Source of the DNA: Clostridia bacterium
Lineage (GTDB): Bacteria; Bacillota_A; Clostridia; Christensenellales; Aristaeellaceae
Assembly (NCBI GenBank): GCA_017481065.1
Contig: JAFUPT010000101.1
Span: forward strand, 1-64,000
DNA length: 64,000 bases
Direction: 5' to 3'
The notes beneath the pieces were generated by a model. It was not told the origin of the DNA. It did not search any database and worked only from the letters and a program-made list of their open reading frames with translations. Shown here piece by piece: positions 8,777 to 17,987 of this stretch. The position numbers were made by a program, and so were the translations under genes. Each line of letters opens with the position of its first letter. Position 1 is the stretch's first letter.

Positions 8777-9145
8777 ATGCGCAAAGTTTATGAATTTATT
8801 CGGGACTGCGGCGTGTTCTTTGTCCTGACTGCCGATCAAAACATCCCTTCCGGCAGACCCTTCGGCGCGATTATGGAACATAACGGCGATCTTTATATCG
8901 CCACTTCCGATACCAAAGTGGTCTACCGCCAGCTGAAAGAAAACGGCAATGTGCAGATTTTGGCGCTGAAACCAGGCACGCGCAATTGGCTGCGCGCGAG
9001 CGGCTTTGCCAGTGAATGCTCCGACCTTGATACAAAGCAAAAGATGTTGGATGAATGTCCTGTGCTGCACAAGCATTACGCCGGCACAGACGCAAAACAT
9101 TACAGCATTTTCTGCATAAAGGTAGAGAAATATGAATTCAACTGA
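8777..9145 (+). CDS. Pyridoxamine 5'-phosphate oxidase-fold (split-barrel flavin/PLP-binding) protein
   Basis: 122-residue single-domain protein of the PNPOx-like split-barrel superfamily. It opens with MRKVYEFIRDCGVFFVLTAD, passes through PFGAIMEHNGDLYIAT and DTKVVYRQLKENGNVQILA, and ends with a stretch typical of small FMN-binding oxidoreductases. Substrate and cofactor are not readable. I chose the ATG at 8777 because AAGGAG lies 10 nt upstream; a longer frame begins inside the previous gene. It is the last gene of the lexA run and its stop codon forms the edge of a strong terminator hairpin. Confidence 0.8.
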   Translation: MRKVYEFIRDCGVFFVLTADQNIPSGRPFGAIMEHNGDLYIATSDTKVVYRQLKENGNVQILALKPGTRNWLRASGFASECSDLDTKQKMLDECPVLHKHYAGTDAKHYSIFCIKVEKYEFN

Positions 9146-9200
9146 TTGAACACAGCAAAAAAGAGCAGCGTAGGCTGCTCTTTTTTGCTGTGTTCAATCA
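9143..9200. terminator. Bidirectional terminator shared by convergent genes
   Basis: Perfect 27-bp inverted repeat (9143-9169 and 9174-9200) with a GTAG loop. It carries an internal AAAAAA/TTTTTT segment, so a GAGCAGC/GCTGCTC core hairpin is followed by a T-run in either direction. The outermost bases are the stop codons of the two convergent genes. Confidence 0.93.
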
Positions 9201-9821
9201 GGTATTCTTCATAACCACGGTCTCGATGGAGTCCGCAACGTGCTCGCAGGCGTCTACGCACTTTTCCATGTAATCGTAGATTTCGCGCCAGGAGATTACA
9301 TCCAGCACATCCGCACACTGGCTGCGCACCTTGATGATGGCCTCGAGGTAGAATACATCGCATTCCTCTTCCAGGTTGCTGACTTCGATGATCATCTTCT
9401 TAAGCTGCTCATGCTTCTTGAAGTTTTCAAACTGCACCAGCATCTCGCGTACCATCTTGCAGGATTCGGCAATCTTCTTTGCGAACTCGATGGCTTCGGG
9501 GGTTACCTTCTTGATTTCATATACATAGAAGCGCTGCAGAACTTCCTCAACGCAGTCGGCCACTTCGTCGATGTTCTGGCTCAGCTCGGCCAGGTCCTCG
9601 CGGTCAAGGGGGGTAACGAATGCCTTCGCCAGCGCAGAGCTCATCTCATGCTTCTGGCCGTCAGCGGCGTGCTCGTGGGTGTGCATGGTTTTGATCATTT
9701 CCTTGATCTTGGAAGGATCATAATTGCTCAGGCACTCCACCAGGTAGTTTGCGGCGCTGCAGCAGCAATCCGCTGCGCGAACGAAATTTTCAAAGTAAAA
9801 ACGATCTGCCTTGCTTGCCAT
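9198..9821 (-). CDS. DUF47/PhoU-like phosphate transport accessory protein
   Basis: 207-residue all-helical protein of the DUF47 (PhoU-related, TIGR00153) family, which accompanies PiT transporters and is thought to regulate phosphate uptake. Visible features are long amphipathic helices with many acidic and His residues (MHTHEHAADGQKHEM) and the family's DREDLAELSQNIDEVAD segment. GGAAAGGA precedes the ATG. It lies 31 bp after the pit gene on the same strand, the usual pit-DUF47 order. Its TGA is part of the terminator palindrome. Confidence 0.9.
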   Translation of the reverse strand: MASKADRFYFENFVRAADCCCSAANYLVECLSNYDPSKIKEMIKTMHTHEHAADGQKHEMSSALAKAFVTPLDREDLAELSQNIDEVADCVEEVLQRFYVYEIKKVTPEAIEFAKKIAESCKMVREMLVQFENFKKHEQLKKMIIEVSNLEEECDVFYLEAIIKVRSQCADVLDVISWREIYDYMEKCVDACEHVADSIETVVMKNT

Positions 9822-9852
9822 AGTAATCTTCCTTTCCGCAGTAAGCTGTCGC

Positions 9853-10905
9853 TTAGAAAATCCACATAAAGAGCTTTGCCATAATAAAGCCGATCAATCC
9901 ACAGCCCGGGAAGGTGAGCACCCAGGTCATCACCATTTCCTTTACCACGCCGAAATTGATGGCGGAGATGCGGCGAACCGCGCCAACGCCCATGATTGCG
10001 GTGGTCTTTGCATGGGTGGTGGATACGGGAATACCGAATACGGAGCTGATCAGCAGGCAGATGGAGGCCGCGATATCAGCGGAGAAGCCCTGGTATTTTT
10101 CGAGCTTCACCATATCCATGCCCACGGACTTGATGATCTTCTTGCCGCCGATGGAGGTGCCCATGCCCATCACCAGAGAGCACAGCAGCATCAGCCAAAT
10201 GGGCATCTGTACCACAGTGCTGGTATCCACGCCATTGGTGAGGAAGATGCTCAGCAGGATAACGCCCATGAACTTCTGGCCATCCTGTGCGCCGTGCATG
10301 AAGCTCATGCAGGCCGCGCCGAAGATCTGCGCAAAGCGGAAGGGCGTTTCCGTCTTGCGGCGGTTTACATTCCTAAAGAGCAGGGTAACCAGCTTGCACA
10401 CCAGCCAGCCCATGCCGAAGCCGAGCACTACGGAGATGCCCATACCATAAACAACCTTTACCCATTCCGCGCCGTTCACGCCGCCGAGGCCGCCGTGGAT
10501 GGCGATTGCGCCGCCGGTGAGGCCGGCGATCAGGGCATGGCTTTCACTGGTGGGAATGCCGAACACCCACGCAAGCGTTGCCCACACCACGATGGCGAAC
10601 AGCGCCGCGCTCAGGGCCACAATGGCCTCCTGGGAGTTGGAGCCGAAGTCCACCATCTTTGTAATGGTGGTGGCGACGGTGGCGTTGAGCATCGTCATCA
10701 CGAATACGCCGAGGAAGTTGAAGATCGCCGCCATGAAAATAGCCGCGCGCGCGGACATGCAGCGGGTCACAACACAGGTTGCGATGGCGTTGGGAGCGTC
10801 CGTCCAGCCATTGACAAGGATTACGCCGAGGGTGAGGATTACCGCCACCATCAGCAGCGGATTGGTCGTCACCTGGCCCCAGAAGTACTGAAATGATAAA
10901 TCCAT
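9853..10905 (-). CDS. pit: Inorganic phosphate transporter, PiT family
   Basis: Cation-coupled phosphate permease in the membrane. The 350-residue protein has about ten hydrophobic helices and two inverted PiT signature segments: GWTDAPNAIATCV near the N-terminus and a second near the C-terminus (GIPVSTTHAKTTAIMGVG). GIPTSESHALIAGL is also typical. The ribosome site is weak (AAAGG well upstream). Its promoter is at 10969-10997 and the DUF47 partner follows. The ion used (H+ or Na+) cannot be told from the sequence. Confidence 0.93.
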   Translation of the reverse strand: MDLSFQYFWGQVTTNPLLMVAVILTLGVILVNGWTDAPNAIATCVVTRCMSARAAIFMAAIFNFLGVFVMTMLNATVATTITKMVDFGSNSQEAIVALSAALFAIVVWATLAWVFGIPTSESHALIAGLTGGAIAIHGGLGGVNGAEWVKVVYGMGISVVLGFGMGWLVCKLVTLLFRNVNRRKTETPFRFAQIFGAACMSFMHGAQDGQKFMGVILLSIFLTNGVDTSTVVQMPIWLMLLCSLVMGMGTSIGGKKIIKSVGMDMVKLEKYQGFSADIAASICLLISSVFGIPVSTTHAKTTAIMGVGAVRRISAINFGVVKEMVMTWVLTFPGCGLIGFIMAKLFMWIF

Positions 10906-10968
10906 CTTCTTCGTCAGCCTTTCTGTAATTCTTTCGCAGAATCAGCCATTCTGCATCCAATTAAATTG

Positions 10969-10997
10969 ATTGTATCAGATTTCATCATCCAAATCAA
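10969..10997 (-). promoter_or_regulatory. Promoter of pit-DUF47
   Basis: Minus strand TTGATT, 17 nt, TACAAT, ending about 64 nt before the pit start. A 7-bp hairpin (GCAGAAT/ATTCTGC, 10936-10954) lies in the untranslated leader; its role is unknown. Confidence 0.7.
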
Positions 10998-11044
10998 CTT
11001 ATATGCAAATTTGTAGTATTTTGTAACAAATTAAAACCAGATGA

Positions 11045-12316
11045 TTAAACAGGCAGCCGCACCATACCCTCGTTCACCATCAGCTGAACCGCGCCGGAGA
11101 TGCCGATGCGGCCATGCACATAGGTGAGCGCACCCTGCAGGTAAGCGATATAGGGATCGCGCACCGGGGCGTCGGCGCTCAGTTCCACGGAAGCGCCGCT
11201 CACGAAGGTGCCCGCAGCCATGATCACCGGATCCTGGTAGCCGGGCATATCCCAGGGCTCGGGAACGGCCTCGGAATCCACCGGGGAGCAGAACTGGATG
11301 GCCTGGATGAAGCGGATCAGCTTCTGCGGGTCTTCAAAGCGAATGGCCTCGATGATATCGTTGCGGGGATCCTCGTAGCGGGGATTCACCTCAAAGCCCA
11401 GGATTTCAAACACGCGGCTTGCAAGGATCGCGCTCTTGACCGCCTGCGCCACGGTGTGCGGCGCCTGGAAGAGGCCCTGGTAGAAGGGCTGGTAACTGCC
11501 CGCGTAGGAACCGACCTCCGCACCGATGCCGGGCGAAGTCAGGCGATAGGAAACCAGCTCCACAAACTTCCGCTTGCCCGCGATGTAGCCGCCGGTGGGC
11601 GCGATGCCGCCGCCGGGATTCTTGATCAGGGAGCCGGCCATCAGATCGGCACGGGGCTCATTGCAGTTGGTGAACTCACCATAACAGTTGTCCACCATCA
11701 CGCAGGTATCCGGGGATTTTTCATGGATCGCATCGATGGCGGCATTGATCTCCTCCACGGAGAGGGATGCGCGCCAGTCATAGCCGCGGCTGCGCTGGAT
11801 GAGCACCAGCTTCACCTCCGGCGTGAGGGCGTTCAGGATGCCCTCGATATCGATCTTTCCATCCTTGATATCCACCTGCCGGTAATCCACGCCGAAATCC
11901 TTGAGGGAGCCGCAGCCCGCCTCTCCGGCGATGCCGATAACCTCCTCCATGGTATCATAGGGCTTGCCCGCGCCGGAGAGCATAACATCGCCGGGACGCA
12001 GGATTCCATACAGGCACAGCGCCAGCGCGTGGGTGCCGGATGCGATCTGCGGGCGTACCAGCGCGTATTCCGTGCCGAGGGCGTCGGCAACCAGCTCTCC
12101 GAGGGTATCGCGGCCGATATCATCGTAGCCGTAGCCGGTGGTGGGCGCGAAATGGCGCGCGGAAACCCGATGCTTCTGGAAGGCGGCGATCACCTTGCGG
12201 GTATTCGCCAGCTCAATTGCATCGATTCTCTGAAATGCGCCTGCGCAATCCGCCTCGGCGCGGGCAACCAGCGCCTCTACCTCAGCGGTCACGAGGGGCA
12301 TGTTGGGCTTGCTCAT
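11045..12316 (-). CDS. Methionine gamma-lyase family PLP enzyme (YnbB-like)
   Basis: 423-residue fold-type I PLP enzyme of the family once called aluminium-resistance protein (B. subtilis YnbB). It has YGYDDIGRDTLGELVADALG, a substrate/cofactor loop RPQIASGTHAL, and GSLIKNPGGGIAPTGGY, where the Lys is the likely PLP-binding residue. The physiological reaction of the family is not settled; C-S lyase activity is assumed from homology. Its start overlaps the miaA stop by 4 bp (ATGA), so the two are translationally coupled. In Bacillus ynbB also lies downstream of miaA, but with hfq and hflX between; both are absent here. It is the last gene of the long run starting at 23754. Confidence 0.85.
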   Translation of the reverse strand: MSKPNMPLVTAEVEALVARAEADCAGAFQRIDAIELANTRKVIAAFQKHRVSARHFAPTTGYGYDDIGRDTLGELVADALGTEYALVRPQIASGTHALALCLYGILRPGDVMLSGAGKPYDTMEEVIGIAGEAGCGSLKDFGVDYRQVDIKDGKIDIEGILNALTPEVKLVLIQRSRGYDWRASLSVEEINAAIDAIHEKSPDTCVMVDNCYGEFTNCNEPRADLMAGSLIKNPGGGIAPTGGYIAGKRKFVELVSYRLTSPGIGAEVGSYAGSYQPFYQGLFQAPHTVAQAVKSAILASRVFEILGFEVNPRYEDPRNDIIEAIRFEDPQKLIRFIQAIQFCSPVDSEAVPEPWDMPGYQDPVIMAAGTFVSGASVELSADAPVRDPYIAYLQGALTYVHGRIGISGAVQLMVNEGMVRLPV

Positions 12317-13242
12317 GGCTGTTCCTCCAAATACTTGATCATTTCATCTGTGATGGCTCCGGCGGATTTTCCCTCCGCATCCAGCCATACGGCGCGGGGG
12401 TCCCTCTGGAACCAGGTCATCTGCTTCTTGGCATAATTCCGGGAAAACTGCTTTACAAGGCGCACGGCCTCATCCATCGCAAGCCGCCCCTCCAGCGCGG
12501 CGGCAATCTCCTTGTAGCCGATGGCCTGCAGCGCAGTGGGATGGCTCTGCTCATCCTTGCGGAGCTCGCGCACTTCCTCAATCAAGCCGTCTTGGATCAT
12601 TTCATCCACACGGCGGTCAATCCGGGCATAGAGCACATCCCGGGGCCAGCGCAGGGCGAAAAAGGTTTCGTTGTAGTCCCCTTCCCTTCCGGCGTCGAGC
12701 CGCGCCTGTTCAGACTGTGTGCGCCCGGTGAGGCGGTAGACCTCGATTGCCCGGGTCACGCGGCGCACATCATTTTCGTGCAGCTTGCCTGCGGCCTCCG
12801 GGTCGATCTCCCGCAGCATATCGTGGAGCCTTCTCCTGCCGCCGGGCGTCTCCCCGATGGCGATCAGCTCCTGCCGGAGCGCCTCGTCGCAGGTTTCGGA
12901 AAACTCCATCGGCCGGGTGACGGCGTTTATATAGAGGCCTGTGCCGCCGCAGAGCATCGGCACTTTGCCCCTTGCGAGTATATCTGCGATCACTTCCCGG
13001 GCCATATCCCGGTATTTTGCTGCGGAATACTTCTCGGCGGGGCTGGCGATACCCAGCATGTGATGGGGTACGCCGCGCATTTCCCCAGCGGTAGGCTTGG
13101 CGCTCAATACATCCATGCCCCGGTAAATCTGCATGGAATCGGCGGAGACAACCTCTCCCCCGATTTTCCTGCACAGCTCCACCGCGCAGGCGGTCTTTCC
13201 CGATGCGGTGGGACCGGCAATAACGATGATTTTCGGCTTCAT
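12313..13242 (-). CDS. miaA: tRNA dimethylallyltransferase
   Basis: Transfers dimethylallyl to N6 of A37 in tRNAs reading codons that start with U; MiaB, encoded upstream in the same run, then methylthiolates the product. The 309-residue protein has the P-loop GPTASGKT at about 9-16, DSMQIYRGMDVLSAKPT and the family segment TGLYINAV. It overlaps mutL upstream and the YnbB-like gene downstream by 4 bp each, indicating translational coupling. Confidence 0.96.
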   Translation of the reverse strand: MKPKIIVIAGPTASGKTACAVELCRKIGGEVVSADSMQIYRGMDVLSAKPTAGEMRGVPHHMLGIASPAEKYSAAKYRDMAREVIADILARGKVPMLCGGTGLYINAVTRPMEFSETCDEALRQELIAIGETPGGRRRLHDMLREIDPEAAGKLHENDVRRVTRAIEVYRLTGRTQSEQARLDAGREGDYNETFFALRWPRDVLYARIDRRVDEMIQDGLIEEVRELRKDEQSHPTALQAIGYKEIAAALEGRLAMDEAVRLVKQFSRNYAKKQMTWFQRDPRAVWLDAEGKSAGAITDEMIKYLEEQP

Positions 13243-15194
13243 TGTATGCGTTTGAACATTTTTTCCAGGTCGCGCTTGGTGAGTGTCTTTGCCACCGGCC
13301 TGCCATGGGGGCAGGTGGGCGGCGCGCCGGTTTCCAGCATGGCGGAAATCAGCGATGCAATTTCGGATTCGGTGAGGCTGTCTCCCGCCTTCACAGCGGT
13401 TTTGCAGGCCAGCTGCATGATTTCGCTGCGGCGCGCATCCACGGTGGCGGCCTTGAGCTGGCCGAGGGACTGGATCATCTCCAGGAACAGCGGCTTCAGC
13501 TCAGCCTTGCCCATTACGAAGGGCACGGCGCGCACCTGGATATCATTTTCGCCGAAGGGTTCAACGGTGTAGCCTGCATCGGCAAGGGTATCCAGGTTAT
13601 CCATGATCACGGCCATCTCCCGCGCGGAGAGGCTCACAATGATGGGCGCAAGCAGCTGCTGGGAAGCCACGCCGGCCTCTGCGCGGGCCATATACCGCTC
13701 ATACTGCAGTCGCTCGTGGGCGGCATGCTGGTCGATGAGCAGCAGGGTATCCCCCACCTCCACCAATATGTAGGTCTTGAAGGCAACGCCGATCACTTTA
13801 AAGGGAGGAATCTCCGGCTTCTGGGCTTCGGGTTTCGGCTCCTCGATGGGTTTCGGCGGCTCAACGGGCTTTTCCGGCGTCTTCGGAAGCGCAGCGGGCT
13901 TCGCAGCTTCCGGCCTTGCCGCATGCGGCAGCTGCACAGTCTTGACCGGCCGGTCTTCCGGCATGGCCGCAGGGGTCTCCCGCAGCACGGCGGCCGCAGG
14001 CCTGAATTCTATCTTCGTCTGCTCCGGCTTGGGCGCAGGCTTCGGCGCTTCGGTTTTTATCTCCGGCTTTGCGGGTTCGGGCTCTGCCTCCGCCTTGACC
14101 GGCTCCTGCTTCGGAACCTCCACCGCCTTCGGCAGCGGAATTTCCCGTATCTCCGTCTTGCGCGCCACGACGGCCTTTTCCTCGGTGAGCTTTTTGATCT
14201 CCAGCACCCGTTCGTTTTCAAAGGCGCGGGCAAGCAGGCTTTCACAGGCTGTGCGCATCATATCCTCATCCCGGAAGCGCACCTCCAGCTTGTTGGGATG
14301 CACATTCACATCCACGCCCGTGGGCGGGATCACAAGGTTCAGCACGCACATCGGATACATTCCGATGGTCACGCGGCTGCGGCATACCTGTTCCAACGCC
14401 TTGGTGAACAGCGGACAGCGCACGGAGCGGCCGTTGATGAAGAAAAGCTGGTGGCTCCGGGTGGCCTTGGCGAGCTCGCCCACGCCGATCAGGCCGTGAA
14501 TGCGGGTGCCGCCCTCAGAAGCGTCGATCTCCACCATCTTCTCAGCGGCTTCCCGTCCGTATACGGCAAACACCGCGTGGCGCAGCTTGCCGTCGCCAAA
14601 GCTGTGAAACATGGTGTTTCCGCCGCTGATAAAGCGCATGGAAACGCCCGGATTGCCCAGCAGCAGCTTTGCCACCGCATCGCTCACAAGGCCGCCCTCA
14701 TAGCTGGCCTTTTTCAGGAAGGCGCGGCGCACAGGCACATTGAAGAACAAATCGCGCATGATGATGGTTGTCCCCTGGGGACAGCCCGCCTCGCGCACAT
14801 TCATGTTCTGCCCGCCCTCGATGGTGAGCTTCATTCCGCTCTCCTGGCCCTTGGCCCGGGTGGTCATCTCCACGCGGGAAACGGCGGCAATGGAGGGCAA
14901 GGCCTCGCCGCGGAAACCGAGGGTGCGGATATCGGTAAGCTGCTCGGCAGTCTGGAGCTTGGAGGTGGCATGGTTTTCAAAGGCAAGGCGCACCTGCCCC
15001 GGCTCAATGCCGCAGCCATTATCCGTTACGCGCAGATAATCGATGCCGCCGCCCTTTACCTCCACCGTGATGGAAGTCGCTCCCGCATCCAGGGAATTTT
15101 CAATCAATTCCTTCACTACGGAGCTGGGCCTCTCCACCACCTCTCCGGCGGCGATGCGGCCTACGGTTGCAGCGTCCAGTATGCGAATGGGCAT
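13239..15194 (-). CDS. mutL: DNA mismatch repair protein MutL
   Basis: GHKL ATPase that couples MutS mismatch detection to strand incision. The N-terminal ATPase is clear: ENSLDAGAT, DNGCGI, FENHATSK and GFRGEAL. A low-complexity linker rich in Pro, Lys, Glu and Ala spans about residues 345-460. The C-terminal domain contains DQHAAHERLQYERY, the endonuclease motif DQHAxxExxxYE, and ends with CPHGRP, so this is an endonuclease-type MutL for a mutH-less bacterium. 651 residues is a normal length. GGAGG precedes the ATG; mutS ends 13 bp upstream and miaA overlaps downstream. Confidence 0.96.
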   Translation of the reverse strand: MPIRILDAATVGRIAAGEVVERPSSVVKELIENSLDAGATSITVEVKGGGIDYLRVTDNGCGIEPGQVRLAFENHATSKLQTAEQLTDIRTLGFRGEALPSIAAVSRVEMTTRAKGQESGMKLTIEGGQNMNVREAGCPQGTTIIMRDLFFNVPVRRAFLKKASYEGGLVSDAVAKLLLGNPGVSMRFISGGNTMFHSFGDGKLRHAVFAVYGREAAEKMVEIDASEGGTRIHGLIGVGELAKATRSHQLFFINGRSVRCPLFTKALEQVCRSRVTIGMYPMCVLNLVIPPTGVDVNVHPNKLEVRFRDEDMMRTACESLLARAFENERVLEIKKLTEEKAVVARKTEIREIPLPKAVEVPKQEPVKAEAEPEPAKPEIKTEAPKPAPKPEQTKIEFRPAAAVLRETPAAMPEDRPVKTVQLPHAARPEAAKPAALPKTPEKPVEPPKPIEEPKPEAQKPEIPPFKVIGVAFKTYILVEVGDTLLLIDQHAAHERLQYERYMARAEAGVASQQLLAPIIVSLSAREMAVIMDNLDTLADAGYTVEPFGENDIQVRAVPFVMGKAELKPLFLEMIQSLGQLKAATVDARRSEIMQLACKTAVKAGDSLTESEIASLISAMLETGAPPTCPHGRPVAKTLTKRDLEKMFKRIQ

Positions 15195-15207
15195 GGTTTA
15201 CCTCCAA

Positions 15208-17796
15208 TCAAATCCTCTTTGCCTTTTCATTCAGCTCAAAGAGCTTGTTCAGCGCGTCGATGGGCGTCATGCTCACAACGTCGATCTCCGCAATTTCCTG
15301 CACCAGCTCCATGGGCTTAAAATCCATGATGCCCAGCTGACGGTCGGCGAGCTTTCTCTTTTCGATGATGGATTTGCCAATGGAGCCCTTCTCCTGGTTA
15401 TCCACCTCGAGCCGGGCCATGATCTGCCGCGCGCGGGAGATCATGGATTTCGGGAGTCCGGCCAGCTTGGCGACCGCCACGCCATAGCTGCGGTCCGCGC
15501 CGCCGGGCACGATCTTGCGCAGGAAGATTACGTCATCTCCCATCTCCTTTGCGGTGATGCGGTAGTTCACCACGCCGGGCAGCTGGCCCTCGAGCTCGGA
15601 AAGCTCATGGTAGTGGGTGGCAAAAAGGGTTCTTGCGCCGCACTTTTCATTGGCGATGAATTCCACAGCCGCCCACGCGATGGAAAGGCCATCAAAGGTG
15701 GAGGTTCCCCTGCCCACCTCGTCGAGAATCAGCAGGCTCTTCTCCGTGGCAAACTTCAAGATCGTCGCCATCTCGCTCATCTCCACCATGAAGGTGGACT
15801 GGCCGCCGTAGAGGTCATCAGAAGCGCCGATTCGGGTGAAAATGCGGTCTGTGAGGGCGATTTCCGCGCTGTCCGCCGGCACGAAGGAGCCCATGTGCGC
15901 CATGAGCACGATCAGCGCAACCTGGCGCATGTATGTAGATTTACCCGCCATATTCGGACCTGTGATCACCATTACGCGGCTTTCGCCATCGAGGGCGGTA
16001 TCGTTGGGCACGAATTTTTCCCGGCCAATGGAATCCTCCACCACCGGATGCCTGCCGCCGAAGATTTCGTAGCGGCCCTCATCGTTGATGCCGGGGCGGA
16101 CATAATTGTTGTCCGCAGCCACCTGCGCCAGGGAAAGCAGGGCGTCCAGGGTTTTGAGCGCCTGGGAAGTGATCTGCAGGCGGGGCAGCAGCTCCTTCAT
16201 CTGCTGGCGAATCTCCAGGAAGAGTTCATATTCCAGCCGCACCGCGCTCTCCTGTGCGCCGAGAATCTTGTTCTCCAGCTCCTTGAGCTCCTCGGTGATA
16301 TAACGCTCGGCATTGGCAAGGGTCTGTTTACGGGTATAGCGGTAAGGCACCTGGCCGTAGAAGGATTTGGTGACCTCGATATAATATCCGAAGACGCGGT
16401 TATAGCCGATTTTCAGGTTTTTGATCCCCGTCTCCTCCCGCTCGCGCTGCTCCATGGCGGCGAGGTATTCCTTGCCATTCTCGGAAATATCCCGCAGCTC
16501 ATCCAGCTCCGGGCTGTAGCCTGCATTGATGATGCCGCCGTCCTTCAGGGAAAGGGGTGCATTCGGGTCTATGGCCCGACGCAGTGTATCGGTGAGCTCC
16601 GGCATGGGATCAAGCTCATCCAGCAATTCCTGCACGAGCGGCGCGCTGAATTCCCCGGCGCATTCCTTGAGCAGCGGCACCGCATCCAGAGAATTCTTGA
16701 GGGCAATGCAGTCCCGGGCGTTGATGGCCTCGTAGGCGATGCGGCTCAGCAGGCGCTCCACATCATAAACGCCGCCGAGGATTTCCCGCATGTTGGAAGA
16801 TGCCATCGGATTCGCCATCAGCTGCTCCACGGCGTCCAGGCGCTTTTCGATCTCGATTTTTTCATACAGCGGGCGCTCAATCCAGCTGCGCAGCAGCCGG
16901 CTGCCCATCGCGGTCTGGGTGTTGTCAAGTATCCACAAGAGCGAGCCCTTCCTGCCCTTGCCATGCAGGGCTTCGGTGAGCTCCAGGTTGCGCAGCGCCA
17001 CCTTGTCGAGCGCCATGTACTTGCCGGAATCGTAGGCCGTGGCGTTCAGGATGTGGGAAAGGGCGTTTTTCTGGGTTTCGGTAAGGTATTTCAGCAGCGC
17101 GCCTGCGGCGCAGACGGCCAGCCTGCGGTCCTCAAAACCCAGCTCCTTGATGGTTTTTTTAAAGTGGGCGCTCATGCACTTTGCCGCGCTGCCGTAGGAA
17201 AAGCCTTCTTCATCCTGCTGGGAAGCAATGCCGGCCCTCTCGGGATCGAGGGCGGCAAATTCCTCCTGGTTGTTCACGATCAGCTCGCTGGGAGCAATGC
17301 GGGCCAGCTCATCAGCGAGGGAACTGCGCACATCGGAAATCTGGTAGAGGTTGAATTCGCCGGTGGAAACATCGCAGAAGGCGCAGCCCGCCTGGTTTTT
17401 GCGCAGGCAGATAGAGGCGATGTAATTCGCCCGCTTTTCCTCCAGCATGTTGCTCTCGATTACGGTACCCGGCGTGATGATGCGGGTCACGGCGCGCTCC
17501 ACCAAACCCTTGGTGGTGGCCGGGTCGCTCATCTGCTCGCAGATGGCAACCTTGTATCCCTTTTCGATGAGCTTTCGGACGTAGACCTCCACCGCGTGGT
17601 AAGGCACGCCGCACATGGGCGCGCGCTCGGAAAGGCCGCAGTCCCTGCCCGTCAGCGTGAGCTCCAGCTCACGGGAGACGAGCTTCGCATCATCAAAAAA
17701 CATCTCGTAGAAGTCGCCCAGGCGGTAAAATAGGATCGTGTCCGGGTATTGCTCCTTGATCTCGAGATATTGCTGCATCATCGGCGTAAGCGCCAT
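15208..17796 (-). CDS. mutS: DNA mismatch repair protein MutS
   Basis: Mismatch sensor ATPase. The mispair-binding GDFYEMF motif is at residues 27-33, and the Walker A loop GPNMAGKS at 613-620 is followed by LLILDEVGRGTST and the THYHEL signature. The 862-residue length is standard for MutS1. GAGGTG precedes the ATG. A 191-bp space with a stem-loop separates it from ricA upstream, larger than any other gap in this run, so an extra promoter or processing site there is possible. mutL follows after 13 bp. Confidence 0.97.
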   Translation of the reverse strand: MALTPMMQQYLEIKEQYPDTILFYRLGDFYEMFFDDAKLVSRELELTLTGRDCGLSERAPMCGVPYHAVEVYVRKLIEKGYKVAICEQMSDPATTKGLVERAVTRIITPGTVIESNMLEEKRANYIASICLRKNQAGCAFCDVSTGEFNLYQISDVRSSLADELARIAPSELIVNNQEEFAALDPERAGIASQQDEEGFSYGSAAKCMSAHFKKTIKELGFEDRRLAVCAAGALLKYLTETQKNALSHILNATAYDSGKYMALDKVALRNLELTEALHGKGRKGSLLWILDNTQTAMGSRLLRSWIERPLYEKIEIEKRLDAVEQLMANPMASSNMREILGGVYDVERLLSRIAYEAINARDCIALKNSLDAVPLLKECAGEFSAPLVQELLDELDPMPELTDTLRRAIDPNAPLSLKDGGIINAGYSPELDELRDISENGKEYLAAMEQREREETGIKNLKIGYNRVFGYYIEVTKSFYGQVPYRYTRKQTLANAERYITEELKELENKILGAQESAVRLEYELFLEIRQQMKELLPRLQITSQALKTLDALLSLAQVAADNNYVRPGINDEGRYEIFGGRHPVVEDSIGREKFVPNDTALDGESRVMVITGPNMAGKSTYMRQVALIVLMAHMGSFVPADSAEIALTDRIFTRIGASDDLYGGQSTFMVEMSEMATILKFATEKSLLILDEVGRGTSTFDGLSIAWAAVEFIANEKCGARTLFATHYHELSELEGQLPGVVNYRITAKEMGDDVIFLRKIVPGGADRSYGVAVAKLAGLPKSMISRARQIMARLEVDNQEKGSIGKSIIEKRKLADRQLGIMDFKPMELVQEIAEIDVVSMTPIDALNKLFELNEKAKRI

Positions 17797-17948
17797 AGTT
17801 TCACCTCAAAAGTTGTCGTTGGTAAGAATGGATGGGATGAATATCTCATCCATTTGCGGAGCGCAAGCGCAGAAAAATACTGTCCTCCGGTCAGGCCCGC
17901 ACCCGGAAATTTCAATGAAATTTCAACGGGCCGCAGAGCCCAACCCAA

Positions 17949-17978
17949 CGCGATCAAAATCCGCAGATTTTGATCGCG
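17949..17978. other. Perfect stem-loop in the ricA-mutS spacer
   Basis: CGCGATCAAAATC, CGCA loop, GATTTTGATCGCG: a 13-bp perfect hairpin just after the ricA stop, not followed by a T-run on either strand. The rest of 17797-17987 contains a short imperfect direct repeat (GAAATTTCAAT) and a GGATG/CATCC pair but no convincing promoter or gene. Confidence 0.6.
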
Positions 17979-17987
17979 TATGAAGTA

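Noticed and set aside
14000..14150. Pro/Glu/Lys-rich stretch of MutL as an inserted domain
   Set aside because: Low-complexity linkers of this kind between the ATPase and endonuclease domains are normal for MutL.
17855..17935. Direct repeat GAAATTTCAAT in the ricA-mutS spacer as an operator
   Set aside because: The repeat is short, imperfect and not near a recognisable promoter.
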